Of a stretch of 64,000 nucleotides of DNA, positions 15,212 to 24,115 are shown piece by piece. The notes beneath the pieces are model-generated. The model was not told the origin of the DNA, made no database searches, and worked only from the letters and a program-made list of their open reading frames with translations. The stretch comes from Rhodobacterales bacterium. GTDB taxonomy: Bacteria; Pseudomonadota; Alphaproteobacteria; Rhodobacterales; Rhodobacteraceae. The stretch's first letter is position 1; the number at the start of each line of letters is the position of its first letter. Both the position numbers and the translations under genes were made by a program. The DNA lies in NCBI GenBank assembly GCA_021155205.1, contig JAJNPS010000048.1:13310-77309 (forward strand), given 5' to 3'.

Positions 15212-16537
15212 ATGAACATCCAGGCAACGCCGACCACCGGCACCTCCGTCACCGCCCCCCCGGCGCCGCGCATGCTGGCCGATACCGGCCTGTCGGCGGT
15301 GATGATGCGCGACATCCTTCTGAAAACGATGTTCCGCACCAACCTGGACCAGGTGTCGGCGATCAGCGTCGCGATCAGCCTGCCGGTCAACCTGACGCAG
15401 GACCTTGTGGACGCCGCGCGCAGCCAGAAACTGCTGGAGGCGACGGGCACCCTGCACGCGACATCCGGCAACGAGATGGGCTATCAGCTGACCGATGCGG
15501 GCAAGGCGCGCGCGCTCGATGCGCTGTCGCAGTCGGAATATTACGGTGCGATGCCCGTGCCGCTGGCGACCTATGCCGAGCAGGTGAAACGCCAGTCGGT
15601 GCGTGACATCAAGCTGAGCCGCCAGCAGTTGATGTCGGGCATGGGCCACCTGATCCTGCCGCCCGACCTGATCGACAACCTTGGCCCGGCTGTCACCTCG
15701 GGGCGGTCGATCCTGATGTACGGCCCGCCCGGCAACGGCAAGTCGTCGATCAGCCACGGCATCCGCGCGGCCCTCGGCGACAAGGTGTTTGTGCCCCGCG
15801 CCATCGAATATTCCGGCCAGATCATCTCGGTCTATGATCCGATCGTGCATTCGGCGGCGGAATCGCAGGTTGACGATCCGAACGCGCTTCGCCGCAGCGC
15901 CAACCGATTTGACAACCGCTATGTCTATTGCGAACGCCCCTCGGTGATCACTGGCGGCGAGTTGTCGCTGGAAATGCTCGACCTGACCTACAACCCGACC
16001 GCGCGCACCTATCAGGCACCGCTGCAGTTGAAGGCGACGGGGGGCATCTTCATCATCGACGACCTTGGTCGCCAGGCCGAACCGCCGCAAAAGATCGTCA
16101 ACCGCTGGATCGTGCCGCTGGAGGAAAGCCGCGACATCCTGGCGCTGCAATCGGGCGAAAAGTTCACCGTGCCGTTCGACACGCTGGTGATCTTTTCGAC
16201 CAACTTTCACCCCAACGAAATCTTTGACGGCGCGGCCCTGCGGCGGATCTTCTTCAAGATCAAGATCGACGGGCCAAACCAGGAAAACTTCCTGAAAATC
16301 TTTGCCATGGTGGCGCGCAAGAAAAAGATGCCGCTGGACGAGCGCGCGCTGCTGCACCTGATGAAGGTCAAGTTCCCGACCATCGAGAACAATTATGCCA
16401 ACTATCAGCCGGTCTACCTGATCGACCAGATGATCGCGGTGTGTGAGTTCGAGGGCCGCCCCTATCACATGACCCCGGATTTGATCGACCGCGCCTGGGC
16501 CAACATGTTCGTGCGCCAAGAGGCGATCGCGCGGTAA
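15212..16537 (+). CDS. MoxR-like AAA ATPase at the end of the Tad locus
   Basis: This 441-residue protein has a predicted winged-helix-like N-terminal part (about 22-130; ends YQLTDAGKARALDALSQSEYY). An AAA module follows with Walker A GPPGNGKSS (about 171-179), Walker B-like GGIFIIDDLGRQ and FDTLVIFSTNFHPNEIFDGAALRRIFFKI, where the Asn-rich sensor lies. It is coded in the same direction as the Tad genes after a 66-bp gap, with AAAGGTGG before the ATG at 15212. Its role is not known to me. Linkage suggests a remodelling or regulatory function for the pilus. A GC hairpin (16540-16556) follows the gene. Confidence 0.75.
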   Translation: MNIQATPTTGTSVTAPPAPRMLADTGLSAVMMRDILLKTMFRTNLDQVSAISVAISLPVNLTQDLVDAARSQKLLEATGTLHATSGNEMGYQLTDAGKARALDALSQSEYYGAMPVPLATYAEQVKRQSVRDIKLSRQQLMSGMGHLILPPDLIDNLGPAVTSGRSILMYGPPGNGKSSISHGIRAALGDKVFVPRAIEYSGQIISVYDPIVHSAAESQVDDPNALRRSANRFDNRYVYCERPSVITGGELSLEMLDLTYNPTARTYQAPLQLKATGGIFIIDDLGRQAEPPQKIVNRWIVPLEESRDILALQSGEKFTVPFDTLVIFSTNFHPNEIFDGAALRRIFFKIKIDGPNQENFLKIFAMVARKKKMPLDERALLHLMKVKFPTIENNYANYQPVYLIDQMIAVCEFEGRPYHMTPDLIDRAWANMFVRQEAIAR

Positions 16538-16588
16538 GGCCGGGGCGCTGCCCCGGACCCCGGGATATTTGCGAAAAGGTGAAACGGG

Positions 16589-17137
16589 TCAGGTAAAGTA
16601 GCTCACCCCATGTTCCGTCACGATCATATCCAGCCTCTGATCGGTGGCGTCAATCGGCACTTCGGGTACTTCCTGCGCCGAGAACGCATAGCCGATGGCG
16701 ACCACCGGACCCTTTGCGCGCAGCCCTTCCAGCGTCCGGTCATAGAACCCGCCGCCATAGCCCAGCCGGTAGCCGCGTGCATCAAACGCAAGCAGCGGCA
16801 CGATAAGGACCTGCGGCATTACCCAGCCGCCAGTGGCCGGGATCAGCGCCTTGAACGCGCCTTCGATCATGTCGGCAGTGGGGGTCCATTCGCGAAACTG
16901 CAGCGGCATCCCCTTGCCCAGGATGACGGGCACCCCGACCCGACCCTGATGCGCGGCCATTGCGGGCAAAGGGTCAATCTCGGTCCGCATCGGCATGTAG
17001 CCTGCCAGAACCTTGCCACGATGGGGTTCCAGTGCTGACAGCAAGTGATGTGCCGCATCCCCCTGCCCCGCCGCGAAAGCCTCTTTGCGCGCGGCAAAGG
17101 CGGCTTTCCGGGCAAGAGCCTTGGCGTCCTCGATCAT
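16589..17137 (-). CDS. 5-formyltetrahydrofolate cyclo-ligase
   Basis: This 182-residue enzyme converts 5-formyl-THF plus ATP to 5,10-methenyl-THF in the cytoplasm. The diagnostic motif is GYRLGYGGGFYDRTL (about residues 122-136), which binds ATP and folate. Upstream blocks YMPMRTEIDP and VPVILGKGMPLQFREW also fit the family. Its ATG overlaps the stop of mgtE (ATGA at 17134-17137), so it is the second gene of a two-gene operon. The symbol in other species is ygfA or fau; I leave it blank. Confidence 0.9.
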   Translation of the reverse strand: MIEDAKALARKAAFAARKEAFAAGQGDAAHHLLSALEPHRGKVLAGYMPMRTEIDPLPAMAAHQGRVGVPVILGKGMPLQFREWTPTADMIEGAFKALIPATGGWVMPQVLIVPLLAFDARGYRLGYGGGFYDRTLEGLRAKGPVVAIGYAFSAQEVPEVPIDATDQRLDMIVTEHGVSYFT

Positions 17138-18504
17138 ACCAGCAGCACCGTCGCCAGCCCCAGAAAGGCAAAGAATCCCATCACATCCGTCAGCGTGGTG
17201 ACAAAGGTCCCCGAGGCGAGCGCGGGGTCAAGGCCAAACCGCTCCAGTGTCAGGGGCACAAGCACGCCGCCCAGGGCCGCCACGATCTGGTTGACGATCA
17301 TCGCGATCCCTAGGACGACGCCCAGTTGCGGATTGCCGAAGATCAGTGTGGCCGCCACCCCCAGGATCAGCGCAAGGCCAATGCCGTTCAGGACACCCGC
17401 CCCCAGTTCCCGCAAGACGACCCGCCGCGCATTGGCGCGCGTCAGGTCGCGCGTCGCAAGTGCCCGCACGGCCACCGCCAGCGACTGCGTGCCCGCGATC
17501 CCCCCGGTGGAGGCGACGATGGGCATCAGCGCCGCCAAGGCCACCAGCGCCGTGATGGTCTGCACGAACTGGCTGATCACGATGGCCGACAGCGACGCGG
17601 TGAACAGGTTCACCACCAGCCAGGGCAGGCGCTGCCGCACGGTCTGAAACGCGTTGTCCGACAGGCTGGTCTCGTCCCCGACCCCGGCAAGGCGCAGCAT
17701 GTCCTCTTCATGTTCGTCATCCAGCACGTTCATCGCATCGTCGATGGTGATCACACCGACCAGCCGCCCGGCAACATCGACCACGGGACAGGAAATCAGG
17801 TGGTACTGGTTGAACACATAGGCCACGTCATCCTCGGCCATGTCCGCCTCGAGCACGCGAAAGCTGTCCTCCTGGATGTCTTTCAGCGCCGCATCGCGCT
17901 GGGCCGACAGCACCCGGCCCAAGGTGACATAGCCCAGGGGCTTCATTCGCGGATCGACAAGGACGATATGGTAGAACTGGTCCGGCAGGTGGTCGGCCTC
18001 GCGCAGGTAGTCGATGGCCTGTCCGACAGTCCAGTGTTCGGGGGCGACGACCACCTCGCGCTGCATCAGACGACCGGCGGACTCCTCGGGATAGGACATC
18101 GCCTGTTCGACGGCGATCCGGTCGACAGCTTCCAGCGCGTCCAGGATCATGCCCTGCGCCGGGGCCTCCAAATCCTCGAGGATGTCCACGACATCGTCGG
18201 TATGCAGATCGCGTACCGCTTCGGCCACCACCTCGGGCGGCAAGGCGGCGATGACCTCTTCACGGATGCCCTCGCTGACTTCGGACAGCACGTCGCCGTC
18301 GATCTCTCCCACCGCCAGGCGCAGAAAGACCGCGCGTTCCCCCGCACCGATCTGTTCCAGAAGGTCGGCAATGTCCGCCGGGTGGAGCGGTTGCAAAAGG
18401 GCAACCAGCGTCGGGCCGTCCTCGGCGCCGATCGCGGCCAGCACAGCCTCGATCCTGGCCTCGTCCAGCATCATCTCGCGACCGTCATCCCGCAGTTCCG
18501 ACAT
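17134..18504 (-). CDS. mgtE: magnesium transporter MgtE
   Basis: This 456-residue Mg2+ channel has an N-terminal helical domain (about 15-135, ALLQPLHPADIADLLEQIG) and a tandem CBS pair (about 140-265) that gates the pore by sensing cytosolic Mg2+. Five membrane helices lie between about 295 and 456, with PIVASTGGIAGTQSLAVAVRAL as the conserved pore segment and a final GTFVTTLTDVMGFFAFLGLA. Length and order match the family. No riboswitch-like leader is obvious in the short gap to the divergent guanine deaminase gene. Confidence 0.94.
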   Translation of the reverse strand: MSELRDDGREMMLDEARIEAVLAAIGAEDGPTLVALLQPLHPADIADLLEQIGAGERAVFLRLAVGEIDGDVLSEVSEGIREEVIAALPPEVVAEAVRDLHTDDVVDILEDLEAPAQGMILDALEAVDRIAVEQAMSYPEESAGRLMQREVVVAPEHWTVGQAIDYLREADHLPDQFYHIVLVDPRMKPLGYVTLGRVLSAQRDAALKDIQEDSFRVLEADMAEDDVAYVFNQYHLISCPVVDVAGRLVGVITIDDAMNVLDDEHEEDMLRLAGVGDETSLSDNAFQTVRQRLPWLVVNLFTASLSAIVISQFVQTITALVALAALMPIVASTGGIAGTQSLAVAVRALATRDLTRANARRVVLRELGAGVLNGIGLALILGVAATLIFGNPQLGVVLGIAMIVNQIVAALGGVLVPLTLERFGLDPALASGTFVTTLTDVMGFFAFLGLATVLLV

Positions 18505-18617
18505 CGCTGATCCTCACGTTTGGCACCCGGATCCGGTCGGAAAACCGGACCGATGGCGATTTACGCTTGCCCCATAACGCACTAGCCTTCGCACATCAAA
18601 ACGACACTGGAAATGCC

Positions 18618-19895
18618 ATGGCCGATCTTATTCTGGGGCGGGTACTGTCTTTCGCGGCCGATCCCTTCGTTGCGGGGCCCGAGGCGGCGCGGATCGACGA
18701 GGCCGTTCTGGTCGATGAAAGGCGGATCAAGGCAGTCGGGTCGGCGGATGCCTTGCGCCGGGCACATCCCGAGGCGCGGGTCACGGACTATGGGCGGTGC
18801 CTCATTTCGGCGGGCTTCATCGACGCGCATGTGCATTACCCGCAAACGGCGATCATCGCGAGCTGGGGCAAGCGGCTGATCGACTGGCTGAACACCTATA
18901 CCTTCCCCGAAGAGATGCGGTTTGCCGACCGCAGCTATGCCGATACTGTGGCCAACCGCTATCTGGACCTGGCACTGGCGCATGGCACGACGTCGATGTG
19001 CACCTTTGCGACCATCCATCCCGGCAGCGTGGAGGCGTTTTTCGACGCGGCGCGCGCGCGCGACCTGCGGGTCTGGGCGGGCAAGACCTGCATGGACCGC
19101 CACGCGCCCGAGGGGCTGCGCGATACCGTGCAGTCCGCCTATGACGACAGCAAGGCGCTGCTGGAGAAATGGCATGGGGTGGACAGGCTCTCGTATGTCA
19201 TCACACCCCGGTTCTCGCCGACCTCCACGCCCGAACAACTGGCGGCGCTGGGGGCATTGTGGCGCGAATACCCCGATTGCCTGATGCAGACGCATCTTTC
19301 CGAACAGCATGACGAAATCTCCTGGGTCAGGGAGTTGTTCCCCCAGTCGCGCGACTATCTTGATACCTATGAAGCGCAAGGATTGCTGCGCGAGGGGGCT
19401 GTCTTTGGCCATGCCATCCATCTGACAGCGCGCGAAAAATCGCGGTTGGCCGAGGCGGGGGCGAGCGTCGTGCACTGCCCGACCTCGAACACATTCATCG
19501 GGTCAGGGTTGTTCGACACGGGGTTGGCGCGGACCCTGCGCGTGGGGCTGGCCACCGATACCGGGGGCGGGTCGTCGTTTTCGATGCTGCGCACGATGGC
19601 GGCCGCCTACGAGGTGGCGCAACTGCGGGGTCAGGCGCTGCATCCGTCGCAACTGTGGTGGTTGGCGACACTGGGGTCGGCGCGGGCGCTGCGGGCCGAG
19701 CGGATGATCGGAAACATCGCGGTGGGGATGGAGGCGGATCTGGTGGTGGTGGATCTGGCCAGCACACCCGCGATTGCGCAGGCGGTGACGCGGGCGGGGG
19801 ATGTGTGGGAGGCGGTTTTCCCGACGGTGATGATGGGGGATGACCGGGCGATACGGGCGGTGTGGGTCGGGGGACAAGAATATGCCCGCGCGTGA
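18618..19895 (+). CDS. guaD: guanine deaminase
   Basis: This 425-residue Zn amidohydrolase converts guanine to xanthine plus ammonia. Metal-binding blocks are DAHVHYPQ (first His pair), QTHLSEQHDE, the HAIHLT/VVHCPTSN region and the late Asp in LATDTGGGSSFSML. FPEEMRF and TCMDRHAP are typical of the GuaD subgroup. The ATG at 18618 starts the conserved MADLILGRVLSF N-terminus. It is divergent from mgtE, and a second purine deaminase, for 8-oxoguanine, lies 1.4 kb away on the other strand. Confidence 0.92.
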   Translation: MADLILGRVLSFAADPFVAGPEAARIDEAVLVDERRIKAVGSADALRRAHPEARVTDYGRCLISAGFIDAHVHYPQTAIIASWGKRLIDWLNTYTFPEEMRFADRSYADTVANRYLDLALAHGTTSMCTFATIHPGSVEAFFDAARARDLRVWAGKTCMDRHAPEGLRDTVQSAYDDSKALLEKWHGVDRLSYVITPRFSPTSTPEQLAALGALWREYPDCLMQTHLSEQHDEISWVRELFPQSRDYLDTYEAQGLLREGAVFGHAIHLTAREKSRLAEAGASVVHCPTSNTFIGSGLFDTGLARTLRVGLATDTGGGSSFSMLRTMAAAYEVAQLRGQALHPSQLWWLATLGSARALRAERMIGNIAVGMEADLVVVDLASTPAIAQAVTRAGDVWEAVFPTVMMGDDRAIRAVWVGGQEYARA

Positions 19896-19976
19896 CCAAA
19901 CGCCCAAGGTTATCACATGCACGAGACTTTCTGAGCATTACGGGCATTTGGCAACATGTCGCGCCACACCGGGGCG

Positions 19977-20852
19977 TTAGCGGACCAGACCCCGCAAGTC
20001 GTTGTGGATCGCCGTCGCCGCCACCGCAGCTTGTCCCATTGCAACAGCGATCTGGTCCAAGCCGTCGGTTACATCACCGATCGCGTAAACCCCTGGAATC
20101 AGTGTCTTTTGCCGTGAATCAACATTCAGGCAACCGCGGTCGCCCAGATGCAACCCCAACCCGGTGGCCAGCGCTGTTCGCGGCGTGGTCCCCAAGGCGA
20201 CATACAGGCTGTCAAAAGCGCGACGCTCGCCGCTTTTAAGCGTCACGATGGCCTCCGATTCCGACAGGGTCATCGTGCTCATGGCGGACGGCAGGCCTTC
20301 AATTCCGCGCCTGGCGACAGCGACCGTACCGTCCGGCGGGATCAGCGTGACCGACTTCGAATAAGGCGCAATGAACTCCGCCTCGGCAAGGCCGTGATCA
20401 CCGCTGCCCAGCACGGCGATCCGCTTGTTGCGGATTTCAAAGGCGTCGCATATCGGACAGTAGCGGATCAGCCCCCGATTCAGCCCGAAGTCGTGCTCGG
20501 CATCTGACAGCGGCGGACGATGGTTCACCACGCCGGTCGCGAAAATGACGGTTCGTGCCGTCCGCATTTCATCTTTTGTCGTGACGTGGAAAATGTCACC
20601 CTGACGTGCAACTGCGCTGACCGTCGCATTTTCCAGCCTGGCACCGTATTGCCGCGCATGGCGACGCATCCTGTCCAGAAGATCGCTCCCCGAAATCCCG
20701 TCCGGGAACGGCGCAACATTGTGCGTTTTCGGGATTGTTCCGGCCCGGCCCTCTTGCGCGTCAAACACTGTGACGGAGCGCAAAAAGCGCGCAAGATACA
20801 GCGCTGAAGTCAGTCCTGCAGGACCGCCGCCAATCACGATACAGTCGTCCAT
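19977..20852 (-). CDS. NAD(P)/FAD-dependent oxidoreductase, thioredoxin-reductase-like
   Basis: This 291-residue two-dinucleotide-binding flavoprotein has an FAD motif DDCIVIGGGPAGLTSALYL at the N-terminus. A CPIC dithiol lies near residues 134-137, followed by the NAD(P) motif IAVLGSGDHGLAEAEF and a C-terminal FAD block PGVYAIGDVTDGLDQIAVAM. The CxxC sits where thioredoxin reductase has its redox pair, but the protein diverges elsewhere and the partner is unknown. I prefer the ATG at 20852; a TTG at 20861 would add three residues. It is convergent with guaD. Confidence 0.85.
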   Translation of the reverse strand: MDDCIVIGGGPAGLTSALYLARFLRSVTVFDAQEGRAGTIPKTHNVAPFPDGISGSDLLDRMRRHARQYGARLENATVSAVARQGDIFHVTTKDEMRTARTVIFATGVVNHRPPLSDAEHDFGLNRGLIRYCPICDAFEIRNKRIAVLGSGDHGLAEAEFIAPYSKSVTLIPPDGTVAVARRGIEGLPSAMSTMTLSESEAIVTLKSGERRAFDSLYVALGTTPRTALATGLGLHLGDRGCLNVDSRQKTLIPGVYAIGDVTDGLDQIAVAMGQAAVAATAIHNDLRGLVR

Positions 20853-20975
20853 GTCCCGCAATCCAAGGTAGCTGTTGACGGCTGGCTAGAACCATTCCGC
20901 CGTCATTACCAGTTGCAACGGGCAGGGTCACTTTCACATGTCCGGGATCAGGGCAGCAAAGCCCGGCGGACCGGC

Positions 20976-21293
20976 CTACTCTGCCAACTCCCACCCATCC
21001 GGATAAAAGTCGAACTTCAGGGCAATGCCTGTGGCGATCCGCTCCTGCACCCAGATCGCCTCGGGCGTCACCGGCATCGGGCCGTAGCTTGCCACCAGCG
21101 TCTCGCCGTCCGTGTCGCGGCGGGTGCGGAAACCTTCCTTCTGCAGCGCCTTTTCCAGTGCCACCCAGTCCGCATCCAGTTCCTCGATGAAGAAGAGAAA
21201 GTCGATCACCGCCTCTTTCGGCAGCCTGATCCCCTGGATGTCCTTGAAGCTGGCATAAGTATCGCGCCGCTGGGATTCGTAGTTGTGGGACAT
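20976..21293 (-). CDS. RraB-type ribonuclease E inhibitor family protein
   Basis: This 105-residue soluble protein begins MSHNYESQRRDTYASF. It has the RraB-like pattern of an acidic, hydrophobic first half (AVIDFLFFIEELDADWVALE), a GFRTRRDTDG turn and a closing FDFYPDGWELAE. RraB binds RNase E and lowers its activity in E. coli. The relationship here is by fold pattern and remembered Rhodobacterales homologues, so the biochemical role is inferred. It lies 28 bases downstream of the 8-oxoguanine deaminase gene on the same strand. Confidence 0.6.
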   Translation of the reverse strand: MSHNYESQRRDTYASFKDIQGIRLPKEAVIDFLFFIEELDADWVALEKALQKEGFRTRRDTDGETLVASYGPMPVTPEAIWVQERIATGIALKFDFYPDGWELAE

Positions 21294-21321
21294 CGGGACC
21301 TCCGCCTTTGATCGCCCGGTA

Positions 21322-22659
21322 TCATTGCATCAGGGTCCGCGCCAGATGGTTCTGCCGCGCGACGACAGCGGCCAAATTGATTGTCAGCATGTGACCGCCG
21401 CCCACCACCTGTCGTCCCTCGACGAAAAGATCTCTGACCCGCATTGGCCCGGCCAGCAGCAGGGCCGCCGGGTCCCATGACCCCGCCGCCTCGATGCCCG
21501 AGACATCCCAGATTGCGATATCGGCACGCTTGCCCACCGCCAGTTGCCCGCAATCGTCGCGCCTCAGCACCTCGGCCCCGCCCCGCGTTGCGATCCACAA
21601 CGCCTCGCGTGCCGACATCGCGTCCGCGCCCCGCGCGACACGCTGCAGCAGCATCGCCATCCGCGCCTCGGCGATCAGGTTGCCACTGTCGTTGCTGGCC
21701 GACCCATCGACGCCAAGCCCGACCCGCATGCCCGCATCCCGCATCGCGCGGACCGGGGCGATCCCGGAGCCAAGGCGACAATTCGAACAGGGGCAATGCG
21801 CAATCCCGGTGCGCGTCCGGGCAAAAAGATCAATTTCCGAACGATCAAGCCTGACGCAATGCGCGTGCCAGACATCCGGGCCGGTCCAGCCCAGGTCTTC
21901 GGCATATTGCCCCGGACGACAGCCGAACTGGGCCAAAGAATAGGCGATGTCCTCGTCGTTCTCGGCCAGATGGGTGTGCAGCATCACGCCCTTGTCGCGC
22001 GCGAGAAGCGCAGTCTCGCGCATCAGGTTCCGGCTGACGGAAAATGGCGAGCAAGGCGCAAGGCCGACACGAACCATCGCGCCCTCGCGCGGATCGTGGA
22101 ACCGATCCACCACACGGATCATGTCGTTCAGGATCGCAGCCTCGGCCTCTACCAGGCTGTCCGGCGGCAGACCGCCGGCAGACTCGCCGATGCTCATCGC
22201 CCCGCGCGTTGGGTGAAACCGCAGGCCGACTTCAGCCGCTGCAGCAATGGTGTCGTCCAGCCGCGCGCCATTGGGATAGAGGTACAGATGGTCCGATGTC
22301 AGCGAGCAGCCCGACAGCGCCAGTTCCGCCAGCCCCGCCTGCGCGGAAACAAACATGTCCTCCGGCCCGAACCGCGCCCAGATCGGATAGAGCGACTTCA
22401 ACCAGCCGAACAGCAGCGCATCCTGCGCCGCCGGCACGGCGCGGGTCAGGGTCTGGAACAGATGATGATGCGTGTTGACCAGGCCCGGCGTCACCACGCA
22501 ACCCCGCGCGTCGATGACCCGCGCAGCCCCCGCAGGCAACCCGTTGCCGACGCCCAGGATGACGCCGGCCCGGATCAGGACATCTGCCACCCCCAGTTCG
22601 CGCCGCGCGTCGTCCATCGTGACGACAACATCCGCACCTCTGATCAGAATGTCACCCAT
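21322..22659 (-). CDS. 8-oxoguanine deaminase
   Basis: This 445-residue amidohydrolase converts 8-oxoguanine to urate plus ammonia. Metal ligands are visible in GLVNTHHHLFQTLTRAVP, LHTHLAENDEDIAY and WHAHCVRLD. The subgroup-specific block HCPCSNCRLGSGIAPVR and the VDGSASNDSGNLIAEAR segment with the catalytic Asp separate it from cytosine or chlorohydrolase relatives. The RraB-like gene follows closely. Together with the guanine deaminase it suggests purine scavenging or removal of oxidised bases. Confidence 0.88.
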   Translation of the reverse strand: MGDILIRGADVVVTMDDARRELGVADVLIRAGVILGVGNGLPAGAARVIDARGCVVTPGLVNTHHHLFQTLTRAVPAAQDALLFGWLKSLYPIWARFGPEDMFVSAQAGLAELALSGCSLTSDHLYLYPNGARLDDTIAAAAEVGLRFHPTRGAMSIGESAGGLPPDSLVEAEAAILNDMIRVVDRFHDPREGAMVRVGLAPCSPFSVSRNLMRETALLARDKGVMLHTHLAENDEDIAYSLAQFGCRPGQYAEDLGWTGPDVWHAHCVRLDRSEIDLFARTRTGIAHCPCSNCRLGSGIAPVRAMRDAGMRVGLGVDGSASNDSGNLIAEARMAMLLQRVARGADAMSAREALWIATRGGAEVLRRDDCGQLAVGKRADIAIWDVSGIEAAGSWDPAALLLAGPMRVRDLFVEGRQVVGGGHMLTINLAAVVARQNHLARTLMQ

Positions 22660-22851
22660 GCGCGTTCCCCCAAATCGGCCCCTTCGGTGGAACGACGACC
22701 GGCGGCCCGACAGAAGGGGGGAAAGGACTCAGGACGCGGCTGATGCCAAGACTAGCCACCGTGGCGCGCGCGGCAAGCCCCTTCACCTCTTCGCAAGCAT
22801 CCTCGGGGGAAAAGGGCCGCGCGCCGCGGACCTTTCGGGGGGTGAGCCCCC

Positions 22852-23670
22852 CTACCCTTTCAACAGCGCCAGCGCCCGGGCATGGACCTCTGGATTGGCC
22901 GCAGCCAGGACCCGCCCGCCATCATGGCACGGCCGTCCCTCCCAGTCGGTGACGATGCCCCCTGCCGCCTCGATCACCGCGATGGGGGCTTGAACGTCAT
23001 AGGCCTGCAGTCCCGCCTCGATCACAAGGTCGATCTGCCCCGCCGCGATCAGGGCATAGGCATAGCAATCCATGCCGTACCGGACCAGCCGCACCTGCGG
23101 TGTGACGCGTCGAAAGGCGGTCTGTTCCTCGGACGTGCCAACCTCGGGAAAGGTGGTGAACAGGATCGCCTGGTCCAGCGCACGCGGGGCACGGGTTTTC
23201 AGGACTTGCAAGCCCATCGGGCCGGTGAGGCGCGAAACTCCCAGCCCGCCCTCGAACCGCTCGCCGATATAGGGCTGGTCGATGATGCCATAGATCGGCC
23301 CCGACGCATCGGCGACCGAGATCAGCACCCCCCAGGTCGGCGTGCCGGCAAGATATCCGCGCGTGCCGTCAATCGGGTCCAGCACCCAGGTCAGTCCCGA
23401 GATGCCGGATTTCGACCCGAATTCTTCGCCCAGGATGGCGTCATCCGGGCGGCGTTCGGCGAGGATCGCGCGCATCCGCTCTTCGGACAGCCGGTCGGCG
23501 GCGGTCACGGGATCAAATCGGTGCGCTTCCTTGGTTTCGGCAGCGAGGTCGGCGGTCCGAAAATGCTTGAGCGTCGCAATGCGGGCCGCATCGGCCAACG
23601 CATGCGCCGTGGCGATCAGGTCCGCCGCCACGGGTGTCTTTATGTCCGGCACCTTAAACCCCCGTCGCAT
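22852..23670 (-). CDS. hisN: inositol-monophosphatase-family phosphatase, probable histidinol-phosphatase
   Basis: This 272-residue Mg2+-dependent phosphatase has the metal-binding motifs of the family: DAILGEEFG (Glu), WVLDPIDGTRGYL (two Asp) and LQAYDVQAPIAVIEAAGG (Asp). The WVLDPIDGTRGY and TPTWGVLISV form is typical of HisN-type histidinol-phosphatases in alphaproteobacteria; inositol phosphatase activity cannot be excluded. Start candidates are ATG 23670 and ATG 23700. The second lies against a palindrome that would block ribosome binding, so I use 23670. A GGGGGG/CCCCCC hairpin overlaps the 3' end. Confidence 0.82.
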   Translation of the reverse strand: MRRGFKVPDIKTPVAADLIATAHALADAARIATLKHFRTADLAAETKEAHRFDPVTAADRLSEERMRAILAERRPDDAILGEEFGSKSGISGLTWVLDPIDGTRGYLAGTPTWGVLISVADASGPIYGIIDQPYIGERFEGGLGVSRLTGPMGLQVLKTRAPRALDQAILFTTFPEVGTSEEQTAFRRVTPQVRLVRYGMDCYAYALIAAGQIDLVIEAGLQAYDVQAPIAVIEAAGGIVTDWEGRPCHDGGRVLAAANPEVHARALALLKG

Positions 23671-23704
23671 CCTGCAACCAGCCGCCAGTTCGTGCGGCAA
23701 ATGT

Positions 23705-23728
23705 CCTTCAGCCGCTAGCGGCTGAAGG
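23705..23728. repeat. perfect 24-bp palindrome between the XRE gene and hisN
   Basis: The arms are CCTTCAGCCGCT and its exact complement AGCGGCTGAAGG with no spacer. It lies 24 bases after the XRE stop and 34 bases before the preferred hisN start, and no T run follows on either strand. It could be an operator or a hairpin stopping transcription by another route. Confidence 0.7.
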
Positions 23729-23752
23729 CACCGGGGTCAAGTCAGGCCCGTC

Positions 23753-24115
23753 TCAGGCTGCGTCGCTCAGGACGCGGGCCAGGTCAAACAGCCGACGACG
23801 CTGTGCCTCGGGGATCGCATAGTACGACCGCACCAATTCCAGCGCCTCTTTGTCGGCCATGAAATCGCCGGCATTGGCCTTCACCTGTTCGCGAACCTCA
23901 TCCAGACCTTCGAAAAAGAAGGCAATCGCAACGCCCAGGGCATCGGCAATATCCCATAGACGCGACGCACTGACGCGGTTCATCCCCGTCTCGTACTTTT
24001 GAATCTGCTGGAACTTGATTCCCACCTTGTCAGCAAGCTGCTGCTGGGTCATGCCCACCATCCACCGACGATGGCGGATACGTTTTCCCACATGGGCGTC
24101 AACCGGGTGCTTCAT
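23753..24115 (-). CDS. XRE-family (HTH_3) transcriptional regulator
   Basis: This 120-residue DNA-binding protein has an HTH of the Cro/CI type at about residues 9-65: VGKRIRHRRWMVGMTQQQLADKV, then IKFQQIQKYETGMNRVSASRL. The C-terminal tail (about 70-120) carries RSYYAIPEAQRRRLFDLARVL and may dimerise or sense a ligand. The ATG at 24115 has GGAGAG five bases upstream; the earlier ATG at 24127 would overlap that site, so it is not used. This short XRE type is very common in Rhodobacterales, and its target is unknown. Confidence 0.88.
   Translation of the reverse strand: MKHPVDAHVGKRIRHRRWMVGMTQQQLADKVGIKFQQIQKYETGMNRVSASRLWDIADALGVAIAFFFEGLDEVREQVKANAGDFMADKEALELVRSYYAIPEAQRRRLFDLARVLSDAA

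Noticed and set aside
15197..16519. 440-codon minus-strand open frame
   Set aside because: Shadow of the AAA ATPase gene, which carries a clear Walker A and B.
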